Shown piece by piece: positions 42,451 through 50,708 of a stretch of 64,000 bases of DNA. Positions within the stretch are counted from its first letter, which is position 1; each line of letters opens with the position of its first letter. The position numbers were made by a program, and so were the translations under genes. The stretch comes from CAZLRH01 sp964562015 (GTDB lineage Bacteria > Verrucomicrobiota > Verrucomicrobiia > Opitutales > JABDGR01), in NCBI GenBank assembly GCA_964562015.1, contig CAZLRH010000020.1, forward strand, positions 1 through 64,000, written 5' to 3'. Below the pieces are notes generated by a model that had not been told where the DNA came from, ran no database searches, and saw nothing but the letters and a program-made list of their open reading frames with translations.

Positions 42451-43358
42451 AAACCATTCGTGTCAACTTCGTCGATTTCTGGGGGTTCTTCAACAAGGAG
42501 GACAATTTCCTCATCCGCGCCCTGCGGCGGTGGTACGACGTGCAATTCTCCGACCGGCCCGATTATCTTTTTTTCGGCGACGACCGGGCCCGCACACACC
42601 GCGGGTACGATTGCATAAAAATCTACGTGCCGCTGGAAAACCGCGTGCCCAATTTTCGCTACTGCGATTACGCCTTTTCCTACCGTTATCTCGACGACCC
42701 GCGCAATATCCGCCTGCCGTATTATGTTTTTTGTGGTGCGCCGGAGTTGCTGGTCAAACAGGCGGATGAAGCGGAGCATCTTCTGGCCACGAAGACCAAA
42801 TTTTGCGCGGTGGTCATCGGGAACCGCAACACGAAGCGCACGTCCCGCCGCTTGCGTTTCTTTGAAAAACTTTCCCGCTACAAGCCCGTGGATTCGGGTG
42901 GCCGCTTCCTGAACAATATCGGCGGACCGGTGCGCGACAAGGTGGCCTTTCTGCGCGACTACAAATTCCATGTCTGCTTCGAGAACGCCTCCTCGCCCGG
43001 CTACGTTTCGGAGAAAATTGTCCATGCGATGCAGGCCCGCAGCCTGCCGGTTTATTGGGGCAGCCCGCGCATCGGCGAGGAATTCAACCCTCGCAGTTTT
43101 CTGCAAGTCACCGAGGAAATGTCCGATGAGTCGGCCATCGAGCAAATCATTACGCTGGACCGCGACGATGCCCGCTACCTGGCCCTGGCCCGCGAGCCGT
43201 ACTTTCATCAAAACGTGCCGAACGAATTTTATGATCCGGAGCGCCTGCGCCCGCAGTTCGAGAAAATCTTTTCCTCCACGCAGCGCGCGCGCAGTTTTTT
43301 TTATTTCCGGGATGTGATTTTCAACGCTCGCGTGAAATGGGGTCTGGGTCGTCCATAA
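42447..43358 (+). CDS. Family 10 glycosyltransferase (alpha-1,3-fucosyltransferase-like)
   Basis: 303 aa from ATG 42447. FCAVVIGNRNTKRTSR, RLRFFEKLSRYKPVDSGGR, LNNIGGPVRDKVAFL, DYKFHVCFENASSPGYVSEKI and LPVYWGSPRIGEEFNPRSF make up the well-conserved GT10 core, including the GDP-fucose-binding region. Family members transfer fucose in alpha-1,3/4 linkage, for example to Lewis-type LPS antigens in Helicobacter. No GDP-fucose synthesis genes are in the window. It overlaps the GT9 stop by 4 nt. Confidence 0.93.
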   Translation: MKTIRVNFVDFWGFFNKEDNFLIRALRRWYDVQFSDRPDYLFFGDDRARTHRGYDCIKIYVPLENRVPNFRYCDYAFSYRYLDDPRNIRLPYYVFCGAPELLVKQADEAEHLLATKTKFCAVVIGNRNTKRTSRRLRFFEKLSRYKPVDSGGRFLNNIGGPVRDKVAFLRDYKFHVCFENASSPGYVSEKIVHAMQARSLPVYWGSPRIGEEFNPRSFLQVTEEMSDESAIEQIITLDRDDARYLALAREPYFHQNVPNEFYDPERLRPQFEKIFSSTQRARSFFYFRDVIFNARVKWGLGRP

Positions 43359-43372
43359 TTCACCGCTCCATT

Positions 43373-44968
43373 TTAGCCGCCGCCACCGCCCCCTCCGCCA
43401 CCGCCATTGCCGCCGCGACCTCCGCGGCCACCGCCGGGACCGCCACCGATGAGCGAGCCGGTGCCGTTGACGACCATGCTTTCCACCTGACTTTGCGCGG
43501 CGTCGGTGTTGGCCGCGTTGCCGGTACTGTTGGCCAGTGCAGACACCGCGCCCACGACGCTGCCGCCTCCGGGTCCGCCGCGTCCACCGGGGCCGCCACC
43601 GGGACCGCCCGGCCCGCCGCCAAATCCTCCAGGACCGCCGCCGGGAGCCCCGCCAAAGCCACCCGGTCCGCCCGGACCACCGGGACCGCCCCCGAAATTC
43701 GCGGCAAAGTCCGCCGCCTGCTGCACCTGCTGCTTTTGGTCGTCGGTGAGTAAAGTAGTGGAAGTGATAAAATCATTAAAAGCGGTTTGATCCGTCTGGG
43801 CCCATTGCAGGGCCGCGGTCATTGCCAGCCGCTGGCGGACACCCTCGTCCTGCACGGTGGCGGCCCACTGCAGAGCGCTGACGGGATCTTGCTGGCCCGC
43901 GCTGAGCGCGAAAGTCACCAGGGCGCGGTCTTTTTCCGGTGAAGCGGGAAGGGCGTTGAGGTATTCACCGGTGCCGTCCATGTCGAAACGCGCCCAACTG
44001 CGGATGGCGCTGGCGAGCAGGTTCAGGCTGTTGGCATCGCCGGCATTTTTGGGATCCATCGCTTGCTTGAGCGCCCAGGCGGAAGCCGCCTGTGGATCGG
44101 TCGCCGCCCAGGCGGCGGTCACTTGCGGGCCAAAGGTATTTTTAAGATAGGGATCATCCACGGTGGCGAGCCACGCGAGCGCGTCCTGCGGCGCATCCTG
44201 GCCCCAGCGGGCGAGCAAACCACCGAGCGCCTGGTTGCGCAGATTATTATCCGTCAGTTGCGTGAGAAATCCGACTGCTTCCGCATAACGGCCGGCATCG
44301 GCGAGGCTGGTGGTCAGGGCGTTGAGCGCGAGAGTTTTGAGCGCGCGGTCGGCCGCGGTGTCGAGCGCGAGCGCATTCACGGTGTCAAACGCCCCTTGCG
44401 CATCCACGCTCGCATAACCGGCGATAATGGAGGCGAAGCGTTGCTGCTCGCTGGCGGTGGAGCCGTTGCCGGGATTTTCCTTGAACCAGAGCAACGCGGC
44501 CTTCGGGTCGGTCGTCGCCAGCGATTTGAGCGCGGCGTTGATGCCGGACTCGCGCATCTGCGGACTACTAATCGTGCCGGAGCCCGCGAGAAAACCGGAC
44601 GGATCCTGCTTCGCCCATGAGCCGATGAGCGCGGCCATCAACGCATCCCGCATGGCGCTTGGCGGCGCGGTTTTTAGCTGCTCCAAATTGGCCATGCATT
44701 CCTTCGGCGAAAGGCCCGCGGCCCAGACTTCGAGCAGCGCGGCGTTGGGCTTGCCCTTCGCATGCAAAAGCGCGGCGAGATCGAGATTGCCACTGGCGTT
44801 AAGAAACGACGCGTCCTCGCGTTTTTTAGGGCCATTGGCGGCGAGCCGATTGAGCGGCGAGGCCAGCGCATCGGCCGCCGCGCTGTGGCGCCCGTACCAA
44901 AAGGACATGCCCGCGACCGCGGCGCAGAAGGCGAAATAGCCGGAGGATTTTAAAAGGGAGATTTTCAT
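43373..44968 (-). CDS. Secreted helical-repeat protein with glycine-rich C-terminus
   Basis: 531 aa from ATG 44968. N-terminal hydrophobic signal/anchor (about 9-25, GYFAFCAAVAGMSFWYG). Residues about 75-420 consist of helical repeats in which Trp and Asp-Pro recur (SWAKQDPSGFL, WAATDPQAASAWAL, WARFDMDGTGEYL, WAQTDQTAFNDF). This resembles TPR/Sel1-like solenoids but is not a recognised family. The last 110 residues are Gly/Pro/Arg-rich (GGPGG units), ending in a run of glycines. The same kind of tail occurs on T2SS components in this window. The gene is convergent with GT10, only 14 nt apart. Function unknown. Confidence 0.72.
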   Translation of the reverse strand: MKISLLKSSGYFAFCAAVAGMSFWYGRHSAAADALASPLNRLAANGPKKREDASFLNASGNLDLAALLHAKGKPNAALLEVWAAGLSPKECMANLEQLKTAPPSAMRDALMAALIGSWAKQDPSGFLAGSGTISSPQMRESGINAALKSLATTDPKAALLWFKENPGNGSTASEQQRFASIIAGYASVDAQGAFDTVNALALDTAADRALKTLALNALTTSLADAGRYAEAVGFLTQLTDNNLRNQALGGLLARWGQDAPQDALAWLATVDDPYLKNTFGPQVTAAWAATDPQAASAWALKQAMDPKNAGDANSLNLLASAIRSWARFDMDGTGEYLNALPASPEKDRALVTFALSAGQQDPVSALQWAATVQDEGVRQRLAMTAALQWAQTDQTAFNDFITSTTLLTDDQKQQVQQAADFAANFGGGPGGPGGPGGFGGAPGGGPGGFGGGPGGPGGGPGGRGGPGGGSVVGAVSALANSTGNAANTDAAQSQVESMVVNGTGSLIGGGPGGGRGGRGGNGGGGGGGGGG

Positions 44969-45127
44969 GGGTGGAAAGTTGACCGTACAAACCACCCCGA
45001 GGGGTGACGGTTTCGTGCCGCCACCTTAGCACACCCGTCCGCGCCGTTAGGTGCGTCCGCAGATTAATCTTTTGTCATCAAGTGCCGAGCGAACCACCGG
45101 CGAACACGCGCCAAACTGCCCCGCAAA

Positions 45128-46261
45128 TTAAATTGTCTTCATAAACTCGCCCAGGTTCCGGCGCAGGCTTTCGCCCAGTTGCAATATGGCGTCGGGCGAC
45201 GGTGGTCGCGTCTTTTGCAACCGCTCGCGCAAGGCCGTCAGGCCGGCCGGGAAATTCTCCACGATGAATAAATGCGGCAGGCCGCGAAAAAGCTCCAGCC
45301 GCGCATCCGCCGCGCTCACGACGCGTTTGTTGGCCGAGAGATAATCAAAAAATTTTGAGGGAAACTGCGTGCGATGATAAGGTGAAGCGGGATTGTGCAA
45401 GAGCAGGCAGGCGTCGGCGGCTTCACGCAACTCCGCTAATTTCCCCTCGGTCACGAAGCCGTGGTAGCGGATGTTGTGTCGGCGAGAAATCAATTGCTGC
45501 AGTTCCTGCACCTCCTCCGGCCCGGCGCTGCCGGTGAGGTCCAATTCCATTTCGTCAGGCAGATGTTCAATCCATTGGCGCAGTTGTCCAAAACCCTGTT
45601 CGCGTCCAAAATTTCCGGCAAACAGCAATCGCCGGTCGCCGGGCTGCTCGTCTTCGCACGGTTCGCCGAGCTGGCACAGGTCCGGCAGCCCAGGCACAAC
45701 CAGGTGCGGTACGGCTTTGCCCAAGACTTCGCGCACGCGCTCCGCCAGCCCGGCATTCACCACGAGGCAACCGGAGGCGGACGCGTAGGCGGAGCGTTCG
45801 AGTGCGCGGCGCGCGGGCGATTTCCATTCGTCATCGAGGTAGAGGCCGTCTTCCAGTTCGAGCAGCGTTTTCATGCCCGCCGCGTGCGCGGCCAGCAGCG
45901 CCGCCGCGTATTCTTCATGATAATTGTAGCTGACGACGAGCACGTCCGGGCGGCCGGCGTGTGCTTGCACCATCTTGCAAAAATAATCGGCCGCGCGCTG
46001 CTGCCGGCGTGGCGCCACCCCGGCCACGGCAAAGGTCGGTGCGTGCCGCACGGTCAAGCCGGGCCGGATTTCCTCGCGCCATTCGTCGTCGCGCTTCTTC
46101 GCATAGGAGGGCGAAACGATTTCCACCGTGTGCCCCAGCGCCGCCATGTATTGGGCGAGCAGCAAAACTTTTTTTCGCCCGGCCGGGGCGTCGTAGCGCG
46201 CATTGTCCCGCCGGGCCGAGCAGGCCGCGGTGATGCAGTTGCCAAAGAGAAGGACGTGCAC
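45128..46261 (-). CDS. Glycosyltransferase family 4-like
   Basis: 377 aa from GTG 46261. N-terminal Rossmann half with HVLLFGNCITAACSARRDNARY, GHTVEIVSPSYAKKRDDEW and DVLVVSYNYHEEYAAAL. C-terminal half with RLLFAGNFGREQGFGQL, NIRYHGFVTEGKLAELREAADACLLLHN and FPSKFFDYLSANKRVVSA. This is the GT4 layout, although the usual EX7E pattern is altered. It is probably involved in surface glycan assembly with its neighbours. It is 12 nt downstream of the sulfotransferase. Confidence 0.85.
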   Translation of the reverse strand: MHVLLFGNCITAACSARRDNARYDAPAGRKKVLLLAQYMAALGHTVEIVSPSYAKKRDDEWREEIRPGLTVRHAPTFAVAGVAPRRQQRAADYFCKMVQAHAGRPDVLVVSYNYHEEYAAALLAAHAAGMKTLLELEDGLYLDDEWKSPARRALERSAYASASGCLVVNAGLAERVREVLGKAVPHLVVPGLPDLCQLGEPCEDEQPGDRRLLFAGNFGREQGFGQLRQWIEHLPDEMELDLTGSAGPEEVQELQQLISRRHNIRYHGFVTEGKLAELREAADACLLLHNPASPYHRTQFPSKFFDYLSANKRVVSAADARLELFRGLPHLFIVENFPAGLTALRERLQKTRPPSPDAILQLGESLRRNLGEFMKTI

Positions 46262-46273
46262 GGCGATAAAAGT

Positions 46274-47323
46274 TTAGTGCGGACGCATTACGTAGTGTGG
46301 AAACAAATGCCAGCAAAGCGAGCCGCGCCGCGCCTTGAAATACCCCGGCCACGATTCGTGCGGCACGCGGTGCAGCCACGCCTGGAGATTTTTCGCGGGC
46401 GAGGATAAATCCGTCGCGATTTCATAACCGCATTCCCGCATGCCCGCCTGGCAATGGTACTCAATCCAGGCCACTTCGGCGGCGCTGAGCTCGTGTTTCC
46501 AGCGGTCCAGCGATTCCCGGCTGACGTCGCTGAAATTTTCCCCATAGCTCGAATTGCCCGCCCACGCCTGGCCGCCACGCGTGGGTTTGAAACTAAGCGC
46601 GCCCGCGTCTACGCCGATAAAGGCGCAGACCTGCCCGACCACGGCGCGCGGGTCGGTGACGAGGTCTTCATAGCGTACGGACAAAAACCGCTCCGGGTGC
46701 GGCTTTTGGGCGAAACGCTGCCATACGCTCCGGTTCCACTCGTTGACGAGGCGAAAGGCCTTGGTGTGCCGGCGGTCGCGGTTGAGCAGGCGGCGGCGGC
46801 GCGAAGCATACACCGCGCGCGGATCGCGCACGACTTGCACGAGCTTGGCGGCGGGAAAATATTTAAATAGCCATGGCGCGAAATAATCGTTGGCGGGAGT
46901 TTTTTCCACGAGGGCGCGCGCAGCCGGGCGCGGTGGCACGACCGTTTCCGCGTAGGCGCGAAACAGGCTCTGCAAGACATGGCGGGGACCGCCGGATAAG
47001 TTGGCTTCCACCCGCCCCAAAAAGTTTTGCTCGAAAGCCGGGTAATTAAACGAAGCATAGTCCACCTGGTTTTCCGCCTCTCCCGGATGCGCGGGCGGCG
47101 CGCCGCGTTCGCTCAACCGTTTCACCTCGGTTTCCTGCAAAAGACAACGCGCGAGCGCCCGGGTGTCGGTGGCCCCAACACGGAGAATGGCGCGATTGAA
47201 CAACGCCGTTTCCTCGGGCAGCACCAGCAAGTCGGGGTGCGCCTCGAGCAATGCCAAGAGCAGCGTCGTGCCCGATTTGGGGGCGCCGCCAAGAAAAATT
47301 TCGCGATAGGAAGCGTCACTCAC
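46274..47323 (-). CDS. Sulfotransferase family protein
   Basis: 349 aa from GTG 47323, overlapping the FkbM stop (GTGA). The 5'-phosphosulfate loop is LGGAPKSGTTLLLALLEAHP (about 9-28). The 3'-phosphate-binding segment is VVRDPRAVYASRRRRL with the conserved Arg and Ser. RYEDLVTDPRAVV and the C-terminal WKHELSAAEVAWIEYHC are also typical. PAPS-dependent sulfation of a carbohydrate is the likely reaction, given the surrounding glycan genes. No PAPS synthesis gene is visible here. Confidence 0.9.
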   Translation of the reverse strand: MSDASYREIFLGGAPKSGTTLLLALLEAHPDLLVLPEETALFNRAILRVGATDTRALARCLLQETEVKRLSERGAPPAHPGEAENQVDYASFNYPAFEQNFLGRVEANLSGGPRHVLQSLFRAYAETVVPPRPAARALVEKTPANDYFAPWLFKYFPAAKLVQVVRDPRAVYASRRRRLLNRDRRHTKAFRLVNEWNRSVWQRFAQKPHPERFLSVRYEDLVTDPRAVVGQVCAFIGVDAGALSFKPTRGGQAWAGNSSYGENFSDVSRESLDRWKHELSAAEVAWIEYHCQAGMRECGYEIATDLSSPAKNLQAWLHRVPHESWPGYFKARRGSLCWHLFPHYVMRPH

Positions 47324-48216
47324 TTTTTTTTCGAAATGGGCGTGTGGTCCACGCCGGGCAACTCGCGCCGCCGGGCGGCGAGCAGGCCGTCCACCGAGTA
47401 CGATTCCGCCAGCGTGTGCTCGGCAAAGATATGGTAATCGCGCGCGACGAGCTCCTGGCGGCACTGCCGGTGCAGCGCCTCGCCATGGGTGGAAATAAAA
47501 ATATAATCCACGCGGCGCTCGCGCAGCATCCGGTCCGCACCGCGCAGCATGGCCAGCTCGAAGCCCTGGATGTCGCTGTGCAACAGATGCACGCGCTCGA
47601 GTTGGAATTTTTCCGCCAGCCAGTCCACCGAAACGGTGGGGGCGTCGTAGGGATGGGTGGAGTAACGCTCGCCGACGCCGCCCTGGAAAAATTCCCCGGT
47701 ACGTTGGTTTAACGCGAAATTCAACCGGCCCGCGTTCAGGTTCGCGCCGTCGGGTTCAACGAGAATGTTGCGCGCCTGGCTGACCGCCTGTTGAAACCAC
47801 AGCGAGTAAAACGCCCAGTAGGCGCCCAATTCCAGCATCACCGCGCCGGCGGGCAGGTGTGGCAGCACTGCCGCAAACACGCGTTCTTCCTGCGGTTCGT
47901 GGACGCCTCCACTCGCCGCGAGCAACCGGCGCATATGCGGCGTGTAATAAGTTCCCAGCGCCACTTTCACGCCATTGTGCATCACTTGGTCGCGCCCGAT
48001 GACTTCACCCGCATTTGAGACGCGCGGCAATGACGCCGTATCGGAGCACGCGAGCACAGCGGCGATGCGCCGGTCCCAAAAGGCCGCCCGCTCGCGGCGC
48101 GCCAACAGCGCGCGCAGGCGGTGCTTTTTGTCGCGCCATTTCCCGTGCGCAGGCGAACTCCGCGGCGTGAGCGCGGTCAGGACACGATACCAGAATAATT
48201 GCGCGGCGGGATTCAT
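47320..48216 (-). CDS. FkbM-family methyltransferase
   Basis: 298 aa from ATG 48216 (a TTG immediately precedes it). The SAM region is GAVMLELGAYWAFYSLWFQQAV. NILVEPDGANLNAGRLNF and VHLLHSDIQGFELAMLRGAD match the FkbM C-terminal motifs, and the Asp of SDIQG occupies the usual DVEG position. It ends in Lys codons read from a run of A. A role in methylating a sugar of the same glycan is inferred from the neighbourhood (sulfotransferase, GT4, MBOAT). Confidence 0.88.
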   Translation of the reverse strand: MNPAAQLFWYRVLTALTPRSSPAHGKWRDKKHRLRALLARRERAAFWDRRIAAVLACSDTASLPRVSNAGEVIGRDQVMHNGVKVALGTYYTPHMRRLLAASGGVHEPQEERVFAAVLPHLPAGAVMLELGAYWAFYSLWFQQAVSQARNILVEPDGANLNAGRLNFALNQRTGEFFQGGVGERYSTHPYDAPTVSVDWLAEKFQLERVHLLHSDIQGFELAMLRGADRMLRERRVDYIFISTHGEALHRQCRQELVARDYHIFAEHTLAESYSVDGLLAARRRELPGVDHTPISKKK

Positions 48217-48220
48217 CAAT

Positions 48221-49186
48221 TCAAGCCGGAGGCGGCGAGACGGTTTTAGCGGGATTTACGGGGTGGGGCAGCACCTTTTCATTGAGCATCGCCGCGCCCA
48301 CTTCGGGATAAAAATGCACGGGATCCAGTTTGAAGAAATTCTTCGCGTCGCTGTACGATGAATCCAGCAAATCCACCGCTTCCGGGAAAACCATCCGCAC
48401 CCGCGCGCGCCAATCCTCGAGCGCCGGGCCCATCCCCGCGTGGCGTAACCGCCGCAGATCTTCCACTTGCAGAGGATTGATGACCACCGCGTACGGGCTG
48501 CCCCGATTTTCAAGGGCGCTGCGAAGTAGCACGAGTTCGTTCACGCGGTCGGGTGAAAAATGAAATTCACGCCATTGCGTTTCCTGATTGGCCAGCAACG
48601 CCGCGAGGGCCGCCGGGTCCGCGACGTCATGATGCTCCCGCCAGAGCACGGCATTGAAGGAACCGTCCTTTTGCAACGTCGGCGGACGGCCGCGCCAGGC
48701 GCCGAGCATGGTTTGCCACGCGTAGCCGACGCCCTGGAGGTTAAAGAGATAATTGAACGAGTCCTGCCAGGTCTGCGGCGGAAACGGCGACGACACGATG
48801 GGCAGGCGGTCGCTGTATTGGAAGAAATCGAGCGCGACCACCACGAGCGGTGCAGTGGGGGAAACGTGCCGCACCAGCGCCGTCACTTCCTCCGGGGTCG
48901 CGCCGCCGAGGCCCGCATTGTAGAATTTGGCCGGCCCGCGCAGCAGCGAGGCATCGACCATCGCGGCCTTGCTGGTGCCGAGGAGTACGGCGTCTTGCGG
49001 ATGCTGGCGCAGGCCGGTCAGCTTCGCTTCGCGTTCGGCGGAAATATAAATGCCCAGGGTGTTGCGGCCAAAATAATCGAACGGATCCACGAAGAAATTC
49101 AGCGCGGCGGCGAGCGCAATCAAGCCGGCGGCCACGGCGGCGGTGGTCGCGAGGTAACGCTGGCTCATGGGCGCGGCGGGTGGCAT
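48221..49186 (-). CDS. SGNH-like protein partner of the MBOAT acyltransferase
   Basis: 321 aa. One N-terminal transmembrane helix (about 10-30) and then a periplasmic domain. VLLGTSKAAMVDASLL carries the Gly-x-Ser block and FYNAGLGGATPEEV the following block. The C-terminal DPVHFYPEVGAAML has the DxxH catalytic pair of SGNH hydrolase-fold acyltransferases such as AlgJ/AlgX and DltD-like proteins. It is 3 nt downstream of the MBOAT gene. Together they probably acylate (for example acetylate) an extracytoplasmic glycan: MBOAT brings the acyl group across and this protein transfers it. Confidence 0.82.
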   Translation of the reverse strand: MPPAAPMSQRYLATTAAVAAGLIALAAALNFFVDPFDYFGRNTLGIYISAEREAKLTGLRQHPQDAVLLGTSKAAMVDASLLRGPAKFYNAGLGGATPEEVTALVRHVSPTAPLVVVALDFFQYSDRLPIVSSPFPPQTWQDSFNYLFNLQGVGYAWQTMLGAWRGRPPTLQKDGSFNAVLWREHHDVADPAALAALLANQETQWREFHFSPDRVNELVLLRSALENRGSPYAVVINPLQVEDLRRLRHAGMGPALEDWRARVRMVFPEAVDLLDSSYSDAKNFFKLDPVHFYPEVGAAMLNEKVLPHPVNPAKTVSPPPA

Positions 49187-49189
49187 CGG

Positions 49190-50692
49190 CTAGAACTTGT
49201 AGTATAGGAATTCGCTGGCGTTGGAAAGCGAGAGAAAGCAGACGGCAAAAATGACGCCCGTCAACACCGCCCAGAGCGCCGCCGGCTGCCAGAGCAATCT
49301 TCCACCCAGCAGCCCGGCATGGCGGGAGGTTTCATTAACGCCGAGCGCAGGCTGCCAGCGCGAGAGCACATCCTGCGAGTTGGGCGCAAACCAATTCCAT
49401 AAATACAAAATGACCAGCCAGGCCCACCAACCACTCCCGGGCGCGCTCAGCGAGGCGCCTCCACCCGCCACTCCACCGCCCCCGAGGCTTTCATACAGGC
49501 GCACCGCCGCCGAGAAACTGTCCGCGCGAAATAAAACCCACGCCAGCGTGATAACGGAAAACGTGAGCGCGTGCGCCGCCGTCAGTCGCAGGAATTTCGG
49601 GACGACCCCTAGCGCCCGCAGTTTCGTTTTCGATTCCAGCCACGCGTGATTGAGGACGAGGCCCACGCCGTGCAACAGACCCCACGCGATGAACGTCCAG
49701 CCCGCGCCGTGCCAGAGGCCGCCGAGAAACATCGTGATCACCAGGTTCAGCCGTTGCCGCAGCCTCCCATGCCGGTTGCCTCCGAGGGGGATATAGAGAT
49801 AGTCGCGCAGAAAACGCGAAAGGGTCATGTGCCAGCGCCGCCAGAATTCCACGAGGTTCACAGCCTGGTACGGCGAATTGAAATTCTGCGGTAACACGAT
49901 GTTGAACAGGCGGCCCAGCCCGAGCGCCATATCCGTGTAGCCGGAGAAATCGAAATAAATTTGCAGCGGGTAGGCGAGGGCCCCCGCCCAGGCCGCGCCC
50001 ATCGTCAGATTGCCGCCCGCGGCGGCGGCGTGAAATACCGGACCGGCCTGCGCGCCGAGTGGGTCGGCCAGCAAAACCTTTTTTGCCAGCCCGAAGGTGA
50101 AGAGCGTCGCCCCGAGGGCGAGATTGTCCCAGCGCAGGCGGGTCACGTCCGGCCGGGCGAATTGCGGCATCATCTCCTGGTGGTGCACGATGGGGCCGGC
50201 GATGAGGTGCGGGAAAAAAGTCACGAACAGCGCATAGGTCGGGAAGCTCGCCTCCTTGGCGAGGCCGCGCGTGCAGTCCGCCAGGTAGGCGATTTGCTGG
50301 AAGGTGAAAAACGAGATGGCGAGCGGCAGGATGACTTTCTCCAGCGTCCAACCCGCGTGAAACAGCACGTTGATATTATTAACGAAAAAATTCGCGTACT
50401 TGTAATAGCCGAGCGCGAGGAGATTCGCCGTGACGCCGAGGCCGAAGAGCAGCCCGCGCGGCTGGTTTGCCGCCGCGCGCGCTGCCAGCGCCCGGCCCCA
50501 CCCGAAATTGCCCACCATCGAAAATACAATGAGGCCGAGATACCAAGGATTCCACCACGCGTAAAAAAACAACGAGGCGGCGGCCAGCCACACTTGTGCC
50601 GCACGCAGGCCCGCCCATTTACCGAAGGCAAACCAGCCCGCCAGCGTCACCGGCAGAAACAACAGCAGGAAGGCGTACGTGTTGAACAGCAT
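49190..50692 (-). CDS. MBOAT-family membrane-bound O-acyltransferase (AlgI-like)
   Basis: 500 aa with about 10-12 transmembrane segments. Diagnostic stretches are MLFNTYAFLLLFLPVTL, FFYAWWNPWYLGLIVFS, NFNSPYQAVNLVEFWRRWHMTLS, FLRDYLYIPLGGNRHG and MFLGGLWHGAGWTFIAWG, with the catalytic His in GLWHGAGW. AlgI-type enzymes move acyl groups to the periplasm for alginate or other polysaccharide O-acetylation. It lies between the MsbA-like gene and its SGNH partner on the same strand. Confidence 0.95.
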   Translation of the reverse strand: MLFNTYAFLLLFLPVTLAGWFAFGKWAGLRAAQVWLAAASLFFYAWWNPWYLGLIVFSMVGNFGWGRALAARAAANQPRGLLFGLGVTANLLALGYYKYANFFVNNINVLFHAGWTLEKVILPLAISFFTFQQIAYLADCTRGLAKEASFPTYALFVTFFPHLIAGPIVHHQEMMPQFARPDVTRLRWDNLALGATLFTFGLAKKVLLADPLGAQAGPVFHAAAAGGNLTMGAAWAGALAYPLQIYFDFSGYTDMALGLGRLFNIVLPQNFNSPYQAVNLVEFWRRWHMTLSRFLRDYLYIPLGGNRHGRLRQRLNLVITMFLGGLWHGAGWTFIAWGLLHGVGLVLNHAWLESKTKLRALGVVPKFLRLTAAHALTFSVITLAWVLFRADSFSAAVRLYESLGGGGVAGGGASLSAPGSGWWAWLVILYLWNWFAPNSQDVLSRWQPALGVNETSRHAGLLGGRLLWQPAALWAVLTGVIFAVCFLSLSNASEFLYYKF

Positions 50693-50708
50693 GGCGCGCG
50701 TCGGCCGC

